Shown here: positions 1 to 12,960 of the stretch, one piece after another | How positions within the stretch are numbered: position 1 is the stretch's first letter | How the letters are laid out: every line of letters begins with the position of its first letter | Source of the DNA: Bathymodiolus brooksi | Lineage: Eukaryota; Mollusca; Bivalvia; Mytilida; Modiolidae | DNA length: 64,000 bases | Assembly (NCBI GenBank): GCA_963680875.1 | Contig: OY804590.1 | Span: 22,878,640 to 22,942,639 of the forward strand | Direction: 5' to 3' | Notes under the pieces: model-generated | Told to the model about the DNA's origin: nothing | The model's database searches: none | The model's input: the letters and a program-made list of their open reading frames with translations, nothing else | Program-made: the position numbers and the translations under genes

Positions 1-82
1 TTGTGTCTGATCCTCTTTGTATCATTGATCAAATAAAATAATCATAAACTAAAATACTTCCTGTTATATATTCTAATTCAAG

Positions 83-226
83 GTGCTGAAAATGCAGGAC
101 ATCATTTATATATGGAAATCCGAAGGCCAAAATATTGGTCATGGTTCGATGACATTACACGATGGAACTCATATTAGCTGGTGGCCGAAAGAAGAAAAGA
201 TGTTTGAATCAATGAGAATGAATCAG
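83..226 (+). CDS. Copy 1, first coding exon (GHGSM / SWWP half of a small cysteine-protease-like protein)
   Basis: The exon is bounded by an AG at 81-82 and a GT at 227-228 (CAG|GTTGGT). The likely start codon is the ATG at 92, giving 45 codons that end in phase 0. That phase matches the exon at 31,083. Visible motifs are GHGSMTL, then DGTHISWWP. In permuted papain-like families (PPPDE, LRAT and NlpC/P60 type) an early His and a later NC motif form the active site. The His of GHGSM and the NCC of the second exon fit that arrangement, but this is inference from pattern, not a family assignment. A paralogous exon lies at 59,967-60,051 but lacks the GHGSM segment. Whether non-coding 5' exons precede position 83 cannot be seen from this window. 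Confidence 0.62.
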
Positions 227-660
227 GTTGGTTGTATTCTTAACATTGCGTATTTTCTTGTCGGCTAACTCAGTACAAAATACAAAATGTTTCCACATTA
301 ATAGAACATTATTTGCAATATGAAACGTTTCAGATAGTTATGAAACAGACTAAGATCCCCACCCCCTTTTTACTCCACCCAGACACCCATTATAGTGTCC
401 TCATTCAGAGTCGGTGTATGTTAAAATTTGGATAGAAATTTACATTGTGTACGTGCTAACTTCTAAATTAAGAAAATATCTGCAAGCAGATGAGATACGC
501 CACTCAATGTTAATTCACCCTTTCGGAGTACCTCAGTTCATCCCCGGTTTAGTGGGGTTCGTGTTGCTTGATCTTTAGCTTTCTGTGTAGTGTTCTGTAG
601 ATCACAGTTTGGCCCTTTTTGGCCATTGTGTTGTGTGTCCTTCGATTTAGTGTTTCTTAT
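227..660 (+). other. Intron of copy 1, unique left part
   Basis: No open frame of note is present. The stretch from about 370 to 660 aligns with 60,815-61,100 of the second copy and contains the shared block CTGCAAGCAGATGAGATACG at about 481-500. By eye, identity in the best parts is about 85 percent, higher than between the two copies of the coding exon. Confidence 0.6.
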
Positions 661-1939
661 CTCTTTGGTATCTTTAAACTTTTATGATGTATGTGTGTAG
701 CTCTGTGTTAAACCCTTTGGTATCTTTAAGCTTTTCTGATGCATGTGTGTTGCTCTGTGTTAAACCCTTTGGTATCTTTAAGCTTTTCTGATGCATGTGT
801 GTTGCTCTATGTTAAACACTTTGGTGTCTTTAAACTTTTCTGATGCATGTGTGTCGCTCTATGTTAAACCCTTTGGTATCTTTATGCTTTTCTGATGCAT
901 GTGTTTCGCCCTATGTTAAACCCTTTGGTATCTTTAAGCTTTTCTGATGCATGTGTGCCGCTCTATGTTAAACCTTTTGGTATATTTAAGCTTTTCTGAT
1001 ACATGTGTGTCGCTCTATGTTAAACCCTTTTGCATCTTTAAGCTTTTCTGATGCATGTGTGTCGCTCTATGTTAAACCCTTTGGAATCTTTAAGCTTTTC
1101 TGATGAATGTGTGTCGCTCTATGTTAAACCCTTTGGCATCTTTACGATTTTCTGATGCATGTGTGTCGCTCTATGTTAAACCCTTTGGCATCTTTATGCT
1201 TTTCTGATGCATGTGTGTCGCTCTATGTTAAACCCTTTGGCATCTTTAAGCTTTTCTGATGCATGTGTGTCGCTCTATGTTAAACCCTTTGGAATCTTTA
1301 AACTTTTCTGATGCATGTGTGTCGCTCTATGTTAAACCCTTTGGCATCTTTACGATTTTCTGAAGCATGTGTGTCGCTCTATGTTAAACCCTTTGGCATC
1401 TTTAAGCTTTTCTGATGCATGTGTGTCGCTCTATGTTAAACCCTTTGGCATCTTTAAGCTTTTCTGGTGCATGTGTGTCGCTCTATGTTGAACCCTTTGA
1501 CATCTTTAAGCTTTTCTGATGCATGTGTGTCGCTTTATGTTAAACCCTTTGGTATCTTTAAGCTTTTATTATGCATGTGTGTCGCTCTATGTTAAACCCT
1601 TTGGTATCTTTAAGCTTATTTTATGCATGTGTGTCGCTCTATGTTAAACCCTTTGGGGTATCTATAAGCTTTTCTGATGCATGTGTGTCGCTCTATGTTA
1701 AACCCTTTGGGGTATATTTAAGCTTTTCTGATGCATGTGTGTCGCTCTATGTTAAATCCGTTGGGGTATCTTTAAGCTTTTCTGATGCATATGTGTCGCT
1801 CTATGTTAAATCCTTTTGTATCTGTAAGCTTTTCTGATGCATGTGTGTCGCTCTATGTTAAACCCTTTGGCATCTTGAAGCTTTTCTGATGCATGTGTGT
1901 TGCTCTATGTTAAAGCCTTTGGATTATCTTTAAGCTTTT

Positions 1940-4140
1940 TTGATGCATGTGTATCGCTCTATGTTAAACCATTTGGCATCTTTAAGCTTTTCTGGTGCAT
2001 ATGTGTCGCTCTATGCTAAGTCCTTTTGTATCTTTAAGCTTTTCTGATGCATGTGTGTCGCTCTATGTTAAACCCTTTAGGGTATCTTTAAGTTTTTCTG
2101 ATGCATGTGTGTCGCTCTATGTTAAAGCCTTTGGATTATCTTTAAGCTTTTTTGATGCATGTGTATCGCTCTATGTTAAACCATTTGGCATCTTTAAGCT
2201 TTTCTGGTGCATGTGTTTCGCTCTATGTTAATCCCTTGGCATCTTTAAGCTTTTATGATGCATATGTGTCGCTCTATGCTAAGCCCTTTTGCATCTTTAA
2301 GCTTTTATTATACATATGTGTCGCTCTATGCTAAGTCCTTTTGTATCTTTAAGCTTTTCTGATGCATGTGTGTCGCTCTATGTTAAACCCTTTAGGGTAT
2401 CTTTAAGTTTTTCTGATGCATGTGTGTCGCTCTATGTTAAAGCCTTTGGATTATCTTTAAGCTTTTTTGATGCATGTGTATCGCTCTATGTTAAACCATT
2501 TGGCATCTTTAAGCATTTCTGGTGCATGTGTTTCGCTCTATGTTAAACCCTTGGCATCTTTAAGCTTTTATGATGCATATGTGTCGCTCTATGCTAAGCC
2601 CTTTTGTATCTTTAAACTTTTCTGATGCATGTGTTTCGCTCTATGTTAAATCCTTGGCATCTTTAACCTTTCTGATACATGTGTGTCGCTCTATGTTAAA
2701 CCCTTTGGTATCTTTAAGCTTTTCTGATGCATGTGTGTCGCTCTATGTTAAACCCTTTGGTATCTTTAAAGTTATTTTATGCATGTGTGTCGCTCTATGT
2801 TAAACCCTTTTGGGTATCTTTAAGCTTTTCTGATGCATGTGTGTCACTCTATTTTAAACCCTTTGGCATCTTTAAGCTTTTCTGATGCATGTGTGTCGCT
2901 CTATGTTAAACCCGTTGGGGTATCTTTAAGCTTTTCTGATGCATATGTGTCGCTCTATGTTAAATCCTTTTGTATCTGTAAGCTTTTCTGATGCATGTGT
3001 GTCGCTCTATGTTAAACCCTTTGGCATCTTGAAGCTTTTCTGATGCATGTGTGTTGCTCTATGTTAAAGCCTTTGGATTATCTTTAAGCTTTTTTGATGC
3101 ATGTGTATCGCTCTATGTTAAACCATTTGGCATCTTTAAGCTTTTCTGGTGCATATGTGTCGCTCTATGCTAAGTCCTTTTGTATCTTTAAGCTTTTCTG
3201 ATGCATGTGTGTCGCTCTATGTTAAACCCTTTAGGGTATCTTTAAGTTTTTCTGATGCATGTGTGTCGCTCTATGTTAAAGCCTTTGGATTATCTTTAAG
3301 CTTTTTTGATGCATGTGTATCGCTCTATGTTAAACCATTTGGCATCTTTAAGCTTTTCTGGTGCATGTGTTTCGCTCTATGTTAAACCCTTGGCATCTTT
3401 AAGCTTTTATGATGCATATGTGTCGCTCTATGCTAAGCCCTTTTGCATCTTTAAGCTTTTATGATGCATATGTGTCGCTCTATGCTAAGTCCTTTGTATC
3501 TTTAAGCTTTTCTGATGCATGTGTGTCGCTATATGTTAAACCCTTTAGGGTATCTTTAAGTTTTTCTGATGCATGTGTGTCGCTCTATGTTAAAGCCTTT
3601 GGATTATCTTTAAGCTTTTTTGATGCATGTGTATCGCTCTATGTTAAACCATTTGGCATCTTTAAGCATTTCTGGTGCATGTGTTTCGCTCTATGTTAAA
3701 CCCTTGGCATCTTTAAGCTTTTATGATGCATATGTGTCGCTCTATGCTAAGCCCTTTTGTATCTTTAAACTTTTCTGATGCATGTGTGTCGCTCTATGTT
3801 AAATCCTTGGCATCTTTAACCTTTCTGATACATGTGTGTCGCTCTATGTTAAACCCTTTGGTATCTTTAAGCTTTTCTGATGCATGTGTGTCGCTCTATG
3901 TTAAACCCTTTGGTATCTTTAAAGTTATTTTATGCATGTGTGTCGCTCTATGTTAAACCCTTTTGGGTATCTTTAAGCTTTTCTGATGCATGTGTGTCAC
4001 TCTATTTTAAACCCTTTGGCATCTTTAAGCTTTTCTGATGCATGTGTGTCGCTCTATGTTAAACCCGTTGGGGTATCTTTAAGCTTTTCTGATGCATATG
4101 TGTCGTTCTATGTTAAATCCTTTTGTATCTGTAAGCTTTT
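1940..4140 (+). repeat. Higher-order duplication, offset about 1,153 bp
   Basis: The ordered set of variant monomers starting near 1,995 recurs at 3,149, and the set at 2,570 recurs at 3,723. The set includes units with GGATTATC, AAACCATTTGG, and the short AAACCCTTGG form. The matching order of rare variants shows block duplication, not independent mutation. Confidence 0.8.
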
Positions 4141-5774
4141 CTGATGTATGTGTGCCTCTCTATGTTAAACCCTTTGGCATCTTCAAGCTTTTCTGATGCA
4201 TGTGTGTCGCTCTATGTTAAACCCTTTGGTATCGTTATGCTTGTCTGAGGCATGTGTGTCGCTCTATGTTAAACCCTTTGGTATCTTTAAGCTTTTCTGA
4301 TGCATGTGTGTCGCTCTGTGTTAAACCCTTTGGTATCTTTAAGCTTTCCTGATGCATGTGTGTCGCTCTATGGTAAGCCCTTTGGTATCTTTAAGCTTTT
4401 CTGATGCATGTGTTTCGCTCTATGTTAAACACTTTGGTATCTTTAAGCTTTTCTTATGGATGTGTGTCGCTCTATGTTAAACCCTTTGGTATCTTTAAGC
4501 TTTTCTGATGCATGTGTGTTGCTCTATGTTAAACCCTTTGGTATCTTTAAGCTTTTCTGATGCATATGTGTCGCTCTATGTTAAACCCATTGGTATCTTT
4601 AAACTTTTCTGATGCATGTGTGTCGCTCTATGTTAAGCCCTTTGGTATCTGTAAGCTTTTCTGATGCATATGTGTCGCTCTATGTTAAACCCTTTGGTAT
4701 CTTTAAACTTTTCTGGTGCATGTGCGTCGCTCTATGTTAAGCCCTTTGGCATCTTTATGCTTTTCTGATGCATATGTGTCGCTCTATGTTAAACCCTTTG
4801 GTATCTTTAAGCTTTTCTGATGCATGTGTGTTGCTCTATGTTAAGCCCTTTGGCATCTGTAAGCTTTTCTGATGCATGTGTGTCGCTCTATGTTAAACCC
4901 TTTGGTATCTTTAAACTTTTCTGATGCATGTGTGTCGCTCTATGTTAAACCCTTTGGTATCTTTATGCTTTTCTTATCCATGTGTGTCTCTCTATGTTAA
5001 ACCCTTTGGTATCGTTAAGCTTTTATTATGCATGTGTGTCGCTCTATGTTAAACCTTTTGGTATATTTAAGCTTATCTTATGCATGTGTGTCGCTCTATG
5101 TTAAACCCTTTTGGTATCTTTAAGCTTTTCTGATGCATGTGTGTTGCTCTATGTTAAACCTTTTGGCATCTTTAAGCTTTTCTGATGCATGTGTGTTGCT
5201 CTATGTTAAACCCTTTGGCATCTCTAAGCTTTTCTGATGCATGTGAGTCACTCTATGTTAAACCCGTTGGTATCTTTAAACTTTTCTGATGCATGTGTGT
5301 CGCTCTATGTTAAACCCTTTGGTATCTTTAAGCTTTTCTGATGCATGTGTGTCGCTCTATGTTAAACCCTTTGGAATCTTTAAGCTTTTCTGATGAATAT
5401 GTGTTGCTCTATGTTAAACCCTTTGGCATCTTTACGATTTTCTGATGCATGTGTGTCGCTCTATGTTAAACCCTTTGGCATCTTTAAGCTTTTCTGATGC
5501 ATGTGTGTCGCTCTATGTTAAACCCTTTGGAATCTTTAAGCTTTTCTGATGAATATGTGTCGCTCTATGTTAAACCCGTTGGAATCTTTAAGCTTTTCTG
5601 ATGCATGTGTGTCGCTCTATGTTAAACCCTTTGGAATCTTTAAGCTTTTGTGATGAATGTGTGTCGCTCTATGTTAAACCGTTGGAATCTTTAAGCTTTT
5701 CTGATGCATGTGTGTCGCTCTATGTTAAACCCTTTGAAACTTTAATCTTTTCTGATGAATATGTGTCGCTCTAT

Positions 5775-8700
5775 GTTAAACCCTTTGGTATCTTTATGCT
5801 TTTCTTATCCATGTGTGTCTCTCTATGTTAAACCCTTTGGTATTGTTAAGCTTTTCTGATGCATGTGTGTCGCTCTATGTTAAACCTTTTGGTATATTTA
5901 AGCTTATCTTATGCATGTGTGTCGCTCTATGTTAAACCCTATTGGTATTTTTAAGCTTTTCTGATGCATGTGTGTTGCTCTATGTTAAACCTTTTGGCAT
6001 CTTTAAGCTTTTCTGATGCATGTGTGTTGCTCTATGTTAAACCCTTTGGCATCTCTAAGCTTTTCTGATGCATGTGTGTCACTCTATGTTAAACCCGTTG
6101 GTATCTTTAAACTTTTCTGATGCATGTGTGTCGCTCTATGTTAAACCCTTTGGTATCTTTAAGCTTTTCTGATGCATGTGTGTCGCTCTATGTTAAACCC
6201 TTTGAAATCTTTAAGCTTTTCTGATGAATATGTGTCGCTCTATGTTAAACCCTTTGGCATCTTTACGATTTTCTGATGCATCTGTGTCGCTCTATGTTAA
6301 ACCCTTTGGCATCTTTAAGCTTTTCTGATGCATGTGTGTCGCTCTATGTTAAACCCTTTGGAATCTTTAAGCTTTTCTGATGAATATGTGTCGCTCTATG
6401 TTAAACCCGTTGGAATCTTTAAGCTTTTCTGATGCATGTGTGTCGCTCTATGTTAAACCCTTTGGAATCTTTAAGCTTTTCTGATGAATGTGTGTCGCTC
6501 TATGTTAAACCGTTGGAATCTTTAAGCTTTTCTGATGCATGTGTGTCGCTCTATGTTAAACCCTTTGAAACTTTAGTCTTTTCTGATGAATATGTGTCGC
6601 TCTATGTTAAACCCTTTGGCATCTTTAAGCTTTTCTGATGCATGTGTGTCGCTCTATGTTAAACCCTTTGGAATCTTTAAGCTTTTCTGATGAATATGTG
6701 TCGCTCTATGTTAAACCCGCTGGAATCTTTAAGCTTTTCTGATGCATGTGTGTCGCTCTATGTTAAACCCTTTGGAATCTTTAAGCTTTTCTGATGAATG
6801 TGTGTCGCTCTATGTTAAACCGTTGGAATCTTTAAGCTTTTCTGATGCATGTGTGTCTCTCTATGTTAAACCCTTTGAAACTTTAATCTTTTCTGATGAA
6901 TATGTGTCGCTCTATGTTAAACCCTTTGGCATCTTTACGATTTTCTGATGCATGTGTGTCGCTCTATGTTAAACCCTTTGGCATCTTTAAGCTTTTCTGA
7001 TGCATGTGTGTCGCTCTATGTTAAACCCTTTGGCATCTTTAAGCTTTTCTGGTGCATGTGTGTCGCTCTATGTTGAACCCTTTGACATCTTTAAGCTTTT
7101 CTGATGCATATGTGTCGCTCTATGTTAAACCCTTTGGTATCTTTAAGCTTTTCTGATGCATGTGTGTCGCTCTATGTTAAACCCTTTGGGGTATCTTTAA
7201 GCTTTTCTGATGCATGTGTGTCGCTCTATGTTAAACCCGTTGGAGTATCTTTAAGCTGTTCTGATGCATATGTGTCGCTCTATGTTAAATCCTTTTGTAT
7301 CTGTAAGCTTTTCTGATGTATATGTGCCTCTCTATGTTAAAACCTTTGGCATCTTGAAGCTTTTCTGATGCATGTGTGTCGCTCTATGTTAAACCTTTTG
7401 GTATCGTTATGCTTTTCTGATGCATGTGTGTCGCTCTATGTTAAACCCTTTGGTATCTTTAAGCTTTTCTGATGCATGTGTGTCGCTCTGTGTTAAACCC
7501 TTAGGTATCTTTAAGCTTTCCTGATGCATGTGTGTCGCTCTATGGTAAGCCCTTTGGTATCTTTAAGCTTTTCTGATGCATGTGTTTCGCTCTATGTTAA
7601 ACACTTTGGTATCTTTAAGCTTTTCTTATGGATGTGTGTCGCTCTATGTTAAACCCTTTGGTATCTTTAAGCTTTTCTGATGCATGTGTGTTGCTCTATG
7701 TTAAACCCTTTGGTATCTTTAAGCTTTTCTGATGCATATGTGTCGCTCTATGTTAAACCCATTGGGATCTTTAAACTTTTCTGATGCATGTGTGTCGCTC
7801 TATGTTAAGCCCTTTGGTATCTTTAAGCTTTTCTGATGCATATGTGTCGCTCTATGTTAAACCCTTTGGTATCTTTAAACTTTTCTGGTGCATGTGTGTC
7901 GCTCTATGTTAAGCCCTTTGGCATCTTTATGCTTTTCTGATGCATATGTGTCGCTCTATGTTAAACCCTTTGGTATCTTTAAGCTTTTCTGATGCATGTG
8001 TGTTGCTCTATGTTAAGCCCTTTGGCATCTGTAAGCTTTTCTGATGCATGTGTGTCGCTCTATGTTAAACCCTTTGATATCTTTAAACTTTTCTGATGCA
8101 TGTGTGTCGCTCTATGTTAAACCCTTTGGTATCTTTATGCTTTTCTTATCCATGTGTGTCTCTCTATGTTAAACCCTTTGGTATTGTTAAGCTTTTCTGA
8201 TGCATGTGTGTCGCTCTATGTTAAACCTTTTGGTATATTTAAGCTTATCTTATGCATGTGTGTCGCTCTATGTTAAACCCTATTGGTATTTTTAAGCTTT
8301 TCTGATGCATGTGTGTTGCTCTATGTTAAACCTTTTGGCATCTTTAAGCTTTTCTGATGCATGTGTGTTGCTCTATGTTAAACCCTTTGGCATCTCTAAG
8401 CTTTTCTGATGCATGTGTGTCACTCTATGTTAAACCCGTTGGTATCTTTAAACTTTTCTGATGCATGTGTGTCGCTCTATGTTAAACCCTTTGGTATCTT
8501 TAAGCTTTTCTGATGCATGTGTGTCGCTCTATGTTAAACCCTTTGAAATCTTTAAGCTTTTCTGATGAATATGTGTCGCTCTATGTTAAACCCTTTGGCA
8601 TCTTTACGATTTTCTGATGCATCTGTGTCGCTCTATGTTAAACCCTTTGGCATCTTTAAGCTTTTCTGATGCGTGTGTGTCGCTCTATGTTAAACCCTTT

Positions 8701-9441
8701 GGAATCTTTAAGCTTTTCTGATGAATATGTGTCGCTCTATGTTAAACCCGTTGGAATCTTTAAGCTTTTCTGATGCATGTGTGTCGCTCTATGTTAAACC
8801 CTTTGGAATCTTTAAGCTTTTCTGATGAATGTGTGTCGCTCTATGTTAAACCGTTGGAATCTTTAAGCTTTTCTGATGCATGTGTGTCGCTCTATGTTAA
8901 ACCCTTTGAAACTTTAGTCTTTTCTGATGAATATGTGTCGCTCTATGTTAAACCCTTTGGCATCTTTAAGCTTTTCTGATGCATGTGTGTCGCTCTATGT
9001 TAAACCCTTTGGAATCTTTAAGCTTTTCTCATGAATATGTGTCGCTCTATGTTAAACCCGTTGGAATCTTTAAGCTTTTCTGATGCATGTGTGTCGCTCT
9101 ATGTTAAACCCTTTGGATTCTTTAAGCTTTTCTGATGAATGTGTGTCGCTCTATGTTAAACCGTTGGAATCTTTAAGCTTTTCTGATGCATGTGTGTCGC
9201 TCTATGTTAAACCCTTTGAAACTTTAATCTTTTCTGATGAATATGTGTCGCTCTATGTTAAACCCTTTGGCATCTTTACGATTTTCTGATGCATGTGTGT
9301 CGCTCTATGTTAAACCCTTTGGCATCTTTAAGCTTTTCTGATGCATGTGTGTCGCTCTATGTTAAACCCTTTGGCATCTTGAAGCTTTTCTGGTGCATGT
9401 GTGTCGCTCTATGTTGAACCCTTTGACATCTTTAAGCTTTT
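5775..9441 (+). repeat. Higher-order duplication, offset 2,341 bp
   Basis: The block at about 5,775-7,100 is repeated at about 8,116-9,441. Markers with the same offset include TTATCCATGTGTGTCTCTC (5,806 and 8,147), the AACCGTTGGAATC short units, and the GTTGAACCCTTTGACATC unit near 7,071 and 9,412. Confidence 0.82.
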
Positions 9442-10139
9442 CTGATGCATGTGTGTCGCTCTATGTTAAACCCTTTGGTATCTTTAAGCTTTTATTATGC
9501 ATGTGTGTCGCTCTATGTTAAGCCCTTTGGTATCTTTAAGCTTATTTTATGCATGTGTGTCGCTCTATGTTAAACCCTTTGGGGTATCTTTAAGCTTTTC
9601 TTATGCATGTGTGTCGCTCTATGTTAAACACTTTGGGGTATCTTTAAGCTTTTCTGATGCATGTGTGTCACTCTATGTTAAACCCGTTGGGGTATCTTTA
9701 AGCTTTTCTGATGCATATGTGTCGCTCTATGTTAAATCCTTTTGTATCTGTAAGCGTTTCTGATGCATGTGTGTCGCTCTATGTTAAACCCTTTGGCATC
9801 TTGAAGCTTTTCTGATGCATGTGTGTTGCTCTATGTTAAACCCTTTGGTATCTTTAAGCTTTTCTGATGCATGTGCGTCGCTCTATGTTAAACCCTTTGG
9901 CATCTTGAAGCTTTTCTGATGCATGTGTGCCGCTCTATGTTTAACCCTTTGGCAGCTTTAAACTTTTCTGATGCATGTGTGTCGCTCTATGTTAAACCCT
10001 TTAGGGTATCTTTAAGCTTTTCTGATGCATGTGTGTCGCGCTATGTTAAACCCTTTGGTATCTTTAAGCTTTTATTATGCATGTGTGGCGCTCTATGTTA
10101 AACCCTTTGGTATCTTTAAAGTTATTTTATGCATGTGTG

Positions 10140-12960
10140 TCGCTCTATGTTAAACCCTTTGGGGTATCTTTAAGCTTTTCAGATGCATGTGTGTCGCTCT
10201 ATGTTAAACCCTTTGGGGTATCTTTAAGCTTTTCTGATGCATGTGTGTCGCTCTATGTTAAACCTTTGGTATCTTTAAGCTTTTCTGATGCATGTGTGTC
10301 GCTCTGTGTTAAACCCTTTGGTATCTTTAATCTTTCCTGATGCATGTATGTCGCTCTATGTTAAACCCTTTGGGGTATCTTTAAGCCTTTCTGATGCATG
10401 TATGTCGCTCTATGGTAAGCCCTTTGGTATCTTTAAGCTTTTCTGATGCATGTGTTTCGCTCTATGTTAAACCCTTTGGTATCTTTAAGCTTTTCTTATG
10501 GATGTGTGGCGCTCTATGTTAAACCCTTTGGTATCTTTAAGCTTTTCTGATGCATGTGTGTTGCTCTATGTTAATCCCTTTGGTATCTTTAAGCTTTTCT
10601 GATGCATGTGTGTTGCTCTATGTTAAACCCTTTGGTATCTTTAAACTTTTCTGATGCATGTGTGTCGCTCTATGTTAAGCCCTTTGGTATCTTTAAGCTT
10701 TTCTGATGCATATGTGTCGCTCTATGTTAAACCCTTTGGTATCTTTAAATTTTTCTGATGCAAGTGTGTTGCTCTATGTTAAGCCCTTTGGCATCTTTAT
10801 GCTTTTCTGATGCATATGTGTCGCTCTATGTTAAACCCTTTGGTATCTTTAAGCTTTTCTGATGCATGTGTGTTGCTCTATGTTAAGCCCTTTGGCATCT
10901 ATAAGCTTTTCTGATGCATGTGTGTCGCTCTATGTTAAACCCTTTGGTATCTTTAAACTTTTGTGATGCATGTGTGTCGCTCTATGTTAAACCCTTTGGT
11001 ATCTTTATGCTTTTCTTATCCATGTGTGTCGCTCTGTGTTAAACCCTTTGGTATCGTTAAGCTTTTCTGATGCATGTGTGTCGCTCTATGTTAAACCTTT
11101 TGGTATATTTAAGCTTATCTTATACATGTGTGTCGCTCTATGTTAAACCCTTTTGGTATCTTTAAGCTTTTCTGATGCATGTGTGTTGCTCTATGTTAAA
11201 CCTTTTGGCATCTTTAAGCTTTTCTGATGCATGTGTGTTGCTCTATGTTAAACCCTTTGGGGTATCTTTAAGCCTTTCTGATGCATGTATGTCGCTCTAT
11301 GGTAAGCCCTTTGGTATCTTTAAGCTTTTCTGATGCATGTGTTTCGCTCTATGTTAAACCCTTTGGTATCTTTAAGCTTTTCTTATGGATGTGTGGCGCT
11401 CTATGTTAAACCCTTTGGTATCTTTAAGCTTTTCTGATGCATGTGTGTTGCTCTATGTTAATCCCTTTGGTATCTTTAAGCTTTTCTGATGCATGTGTGT
11501 CGCTCTATGTTAAACCCTTTGGTATCTTTAAACTTTTCTGATGCATGTTTGTCGCTCTATGCTAAGGCCTTTGGTATCTTTAAGCTTTTCTGATGCATAT
11601 GTGTCGCTCTATGTTAAACCCTTTGGTATCTTTAAATTTTTCTGATGCAAGTGTGTTGCTCTATGTTAAGCCCTTTGGCATCTTTATGCTTTTCTGATGC
11701 ATATGTGTCGCTCTATGTTAAACCCTTTGGTATCTTTAAGCTTTTCTGATGCATGTGTGTTGCTCTATGTTAAGCCCTTTGGCATCTATAAGCTTTTCTG
11801 ATGCATGTGTGTCGCTCTATGTTAAACCCTTTGGTATCTTTAAACTTTTGTGATGCATGTGTGTCGCTCTATGTTAAACCCTTTGGTATCTTTATGCTTT
11901 TCTTATCCATGTGTGTCTCTCTATGTTAAACCCTTTGGTATCGTTAAGCTTTTCTGATGCATGTGTGTCGCTCTATGTTAAACCTTTTGGTATATTTAAG
12001 CTTATCTTATGCATGTGTGTCGCTCTATGTTAAACCCTTTTGGTATCTTTAAGCTTTTCTGATGCATGTGTGTTGCTCTATGTTAAACCTTTTGGCATCT
12101 TTAAGCTTTTCTGATGCATGTGTGTTGCTCTATGTTAAACCCTTTGGCATCTCTAAGCTTTTCTGATGCATGTGAGTCACTCTATGTTAAACCCGTTGGT
12201 ATCTTTAAGCTTTTCTGATGCATGTGTGTCGCTCTATGTTAAACCCTTTGGTATCTTTAAGCTTTTCTGATGCATGTGTGTCGCTCTATGTTAAACCCTT
12301 TGGAATCTTTAAGCTTTTCTGATGAATGTGTGTCGCTCTATGTTAAACCCGTTGGAATCGTTTAGCTTTTCTGATGCATGTGTGCTGCTCTATGTTAAAC
12401 CCTTTGGCATCTTTAAGCTTTTCTGATGCATGTGTGTCGCTCTATGCTAAACCCTTTGGAATCTTTAAGCTTTTCTGATGAATATGTGTCGCTCTATGTT
12501 AAACTCGTTGGAATCTTTAAGCTTTTCTGATGCATGTGTGTTGCTCTATGTTAAACCCTTTGGAATCTTTAAGCTTTTCTGATGAATGTGTGTCGCTCTA
12601 TGTTAAACCCGTTGGAATCTTTAAGCTTTTCTGATGCATGTGTGCTGCTCTATGTTAAACCCTTTGGAATCTTTAAGCTTTTCTGATGAATATGTGTCGC
12701 TCTATGTTAAACCCTTTGGCATCTTTACGATTTTCTGATGCATGTGTGTCGCTCTAAGTTAAACCCTTTGGCATCTTTAAGCTTTTCTGATGCATGTGTG
12801 TAGCTCTATGTTAAACGCTTTGGTATCTTTAAGCTTTTATTATGCATGTGTGTCGCTCTATGTTAAACCCTTTGGTATCTTTAAGCTTATTTTATGCATG
12901 TGTGTCGCTCTATGTTAAACCCTTTGGGGTATCTTTAAGCTTTTCTGATGCATGTGTGTC
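10140..12960 (+). repeat. Large block, recurring 7,342 bp downstream
   Basis: The run of variants from about 10,140 to 12,960 recurs at about 17,482-20,302. Aligned markers are the AAGCCTTTCTGATGCATGTA unit at 10,383 and 17,725, and its second occurrence at 11,270 and 18,612. An internal offset of about 887 bp between those two units shows an older duplication inside the block. Confidence 0.82.
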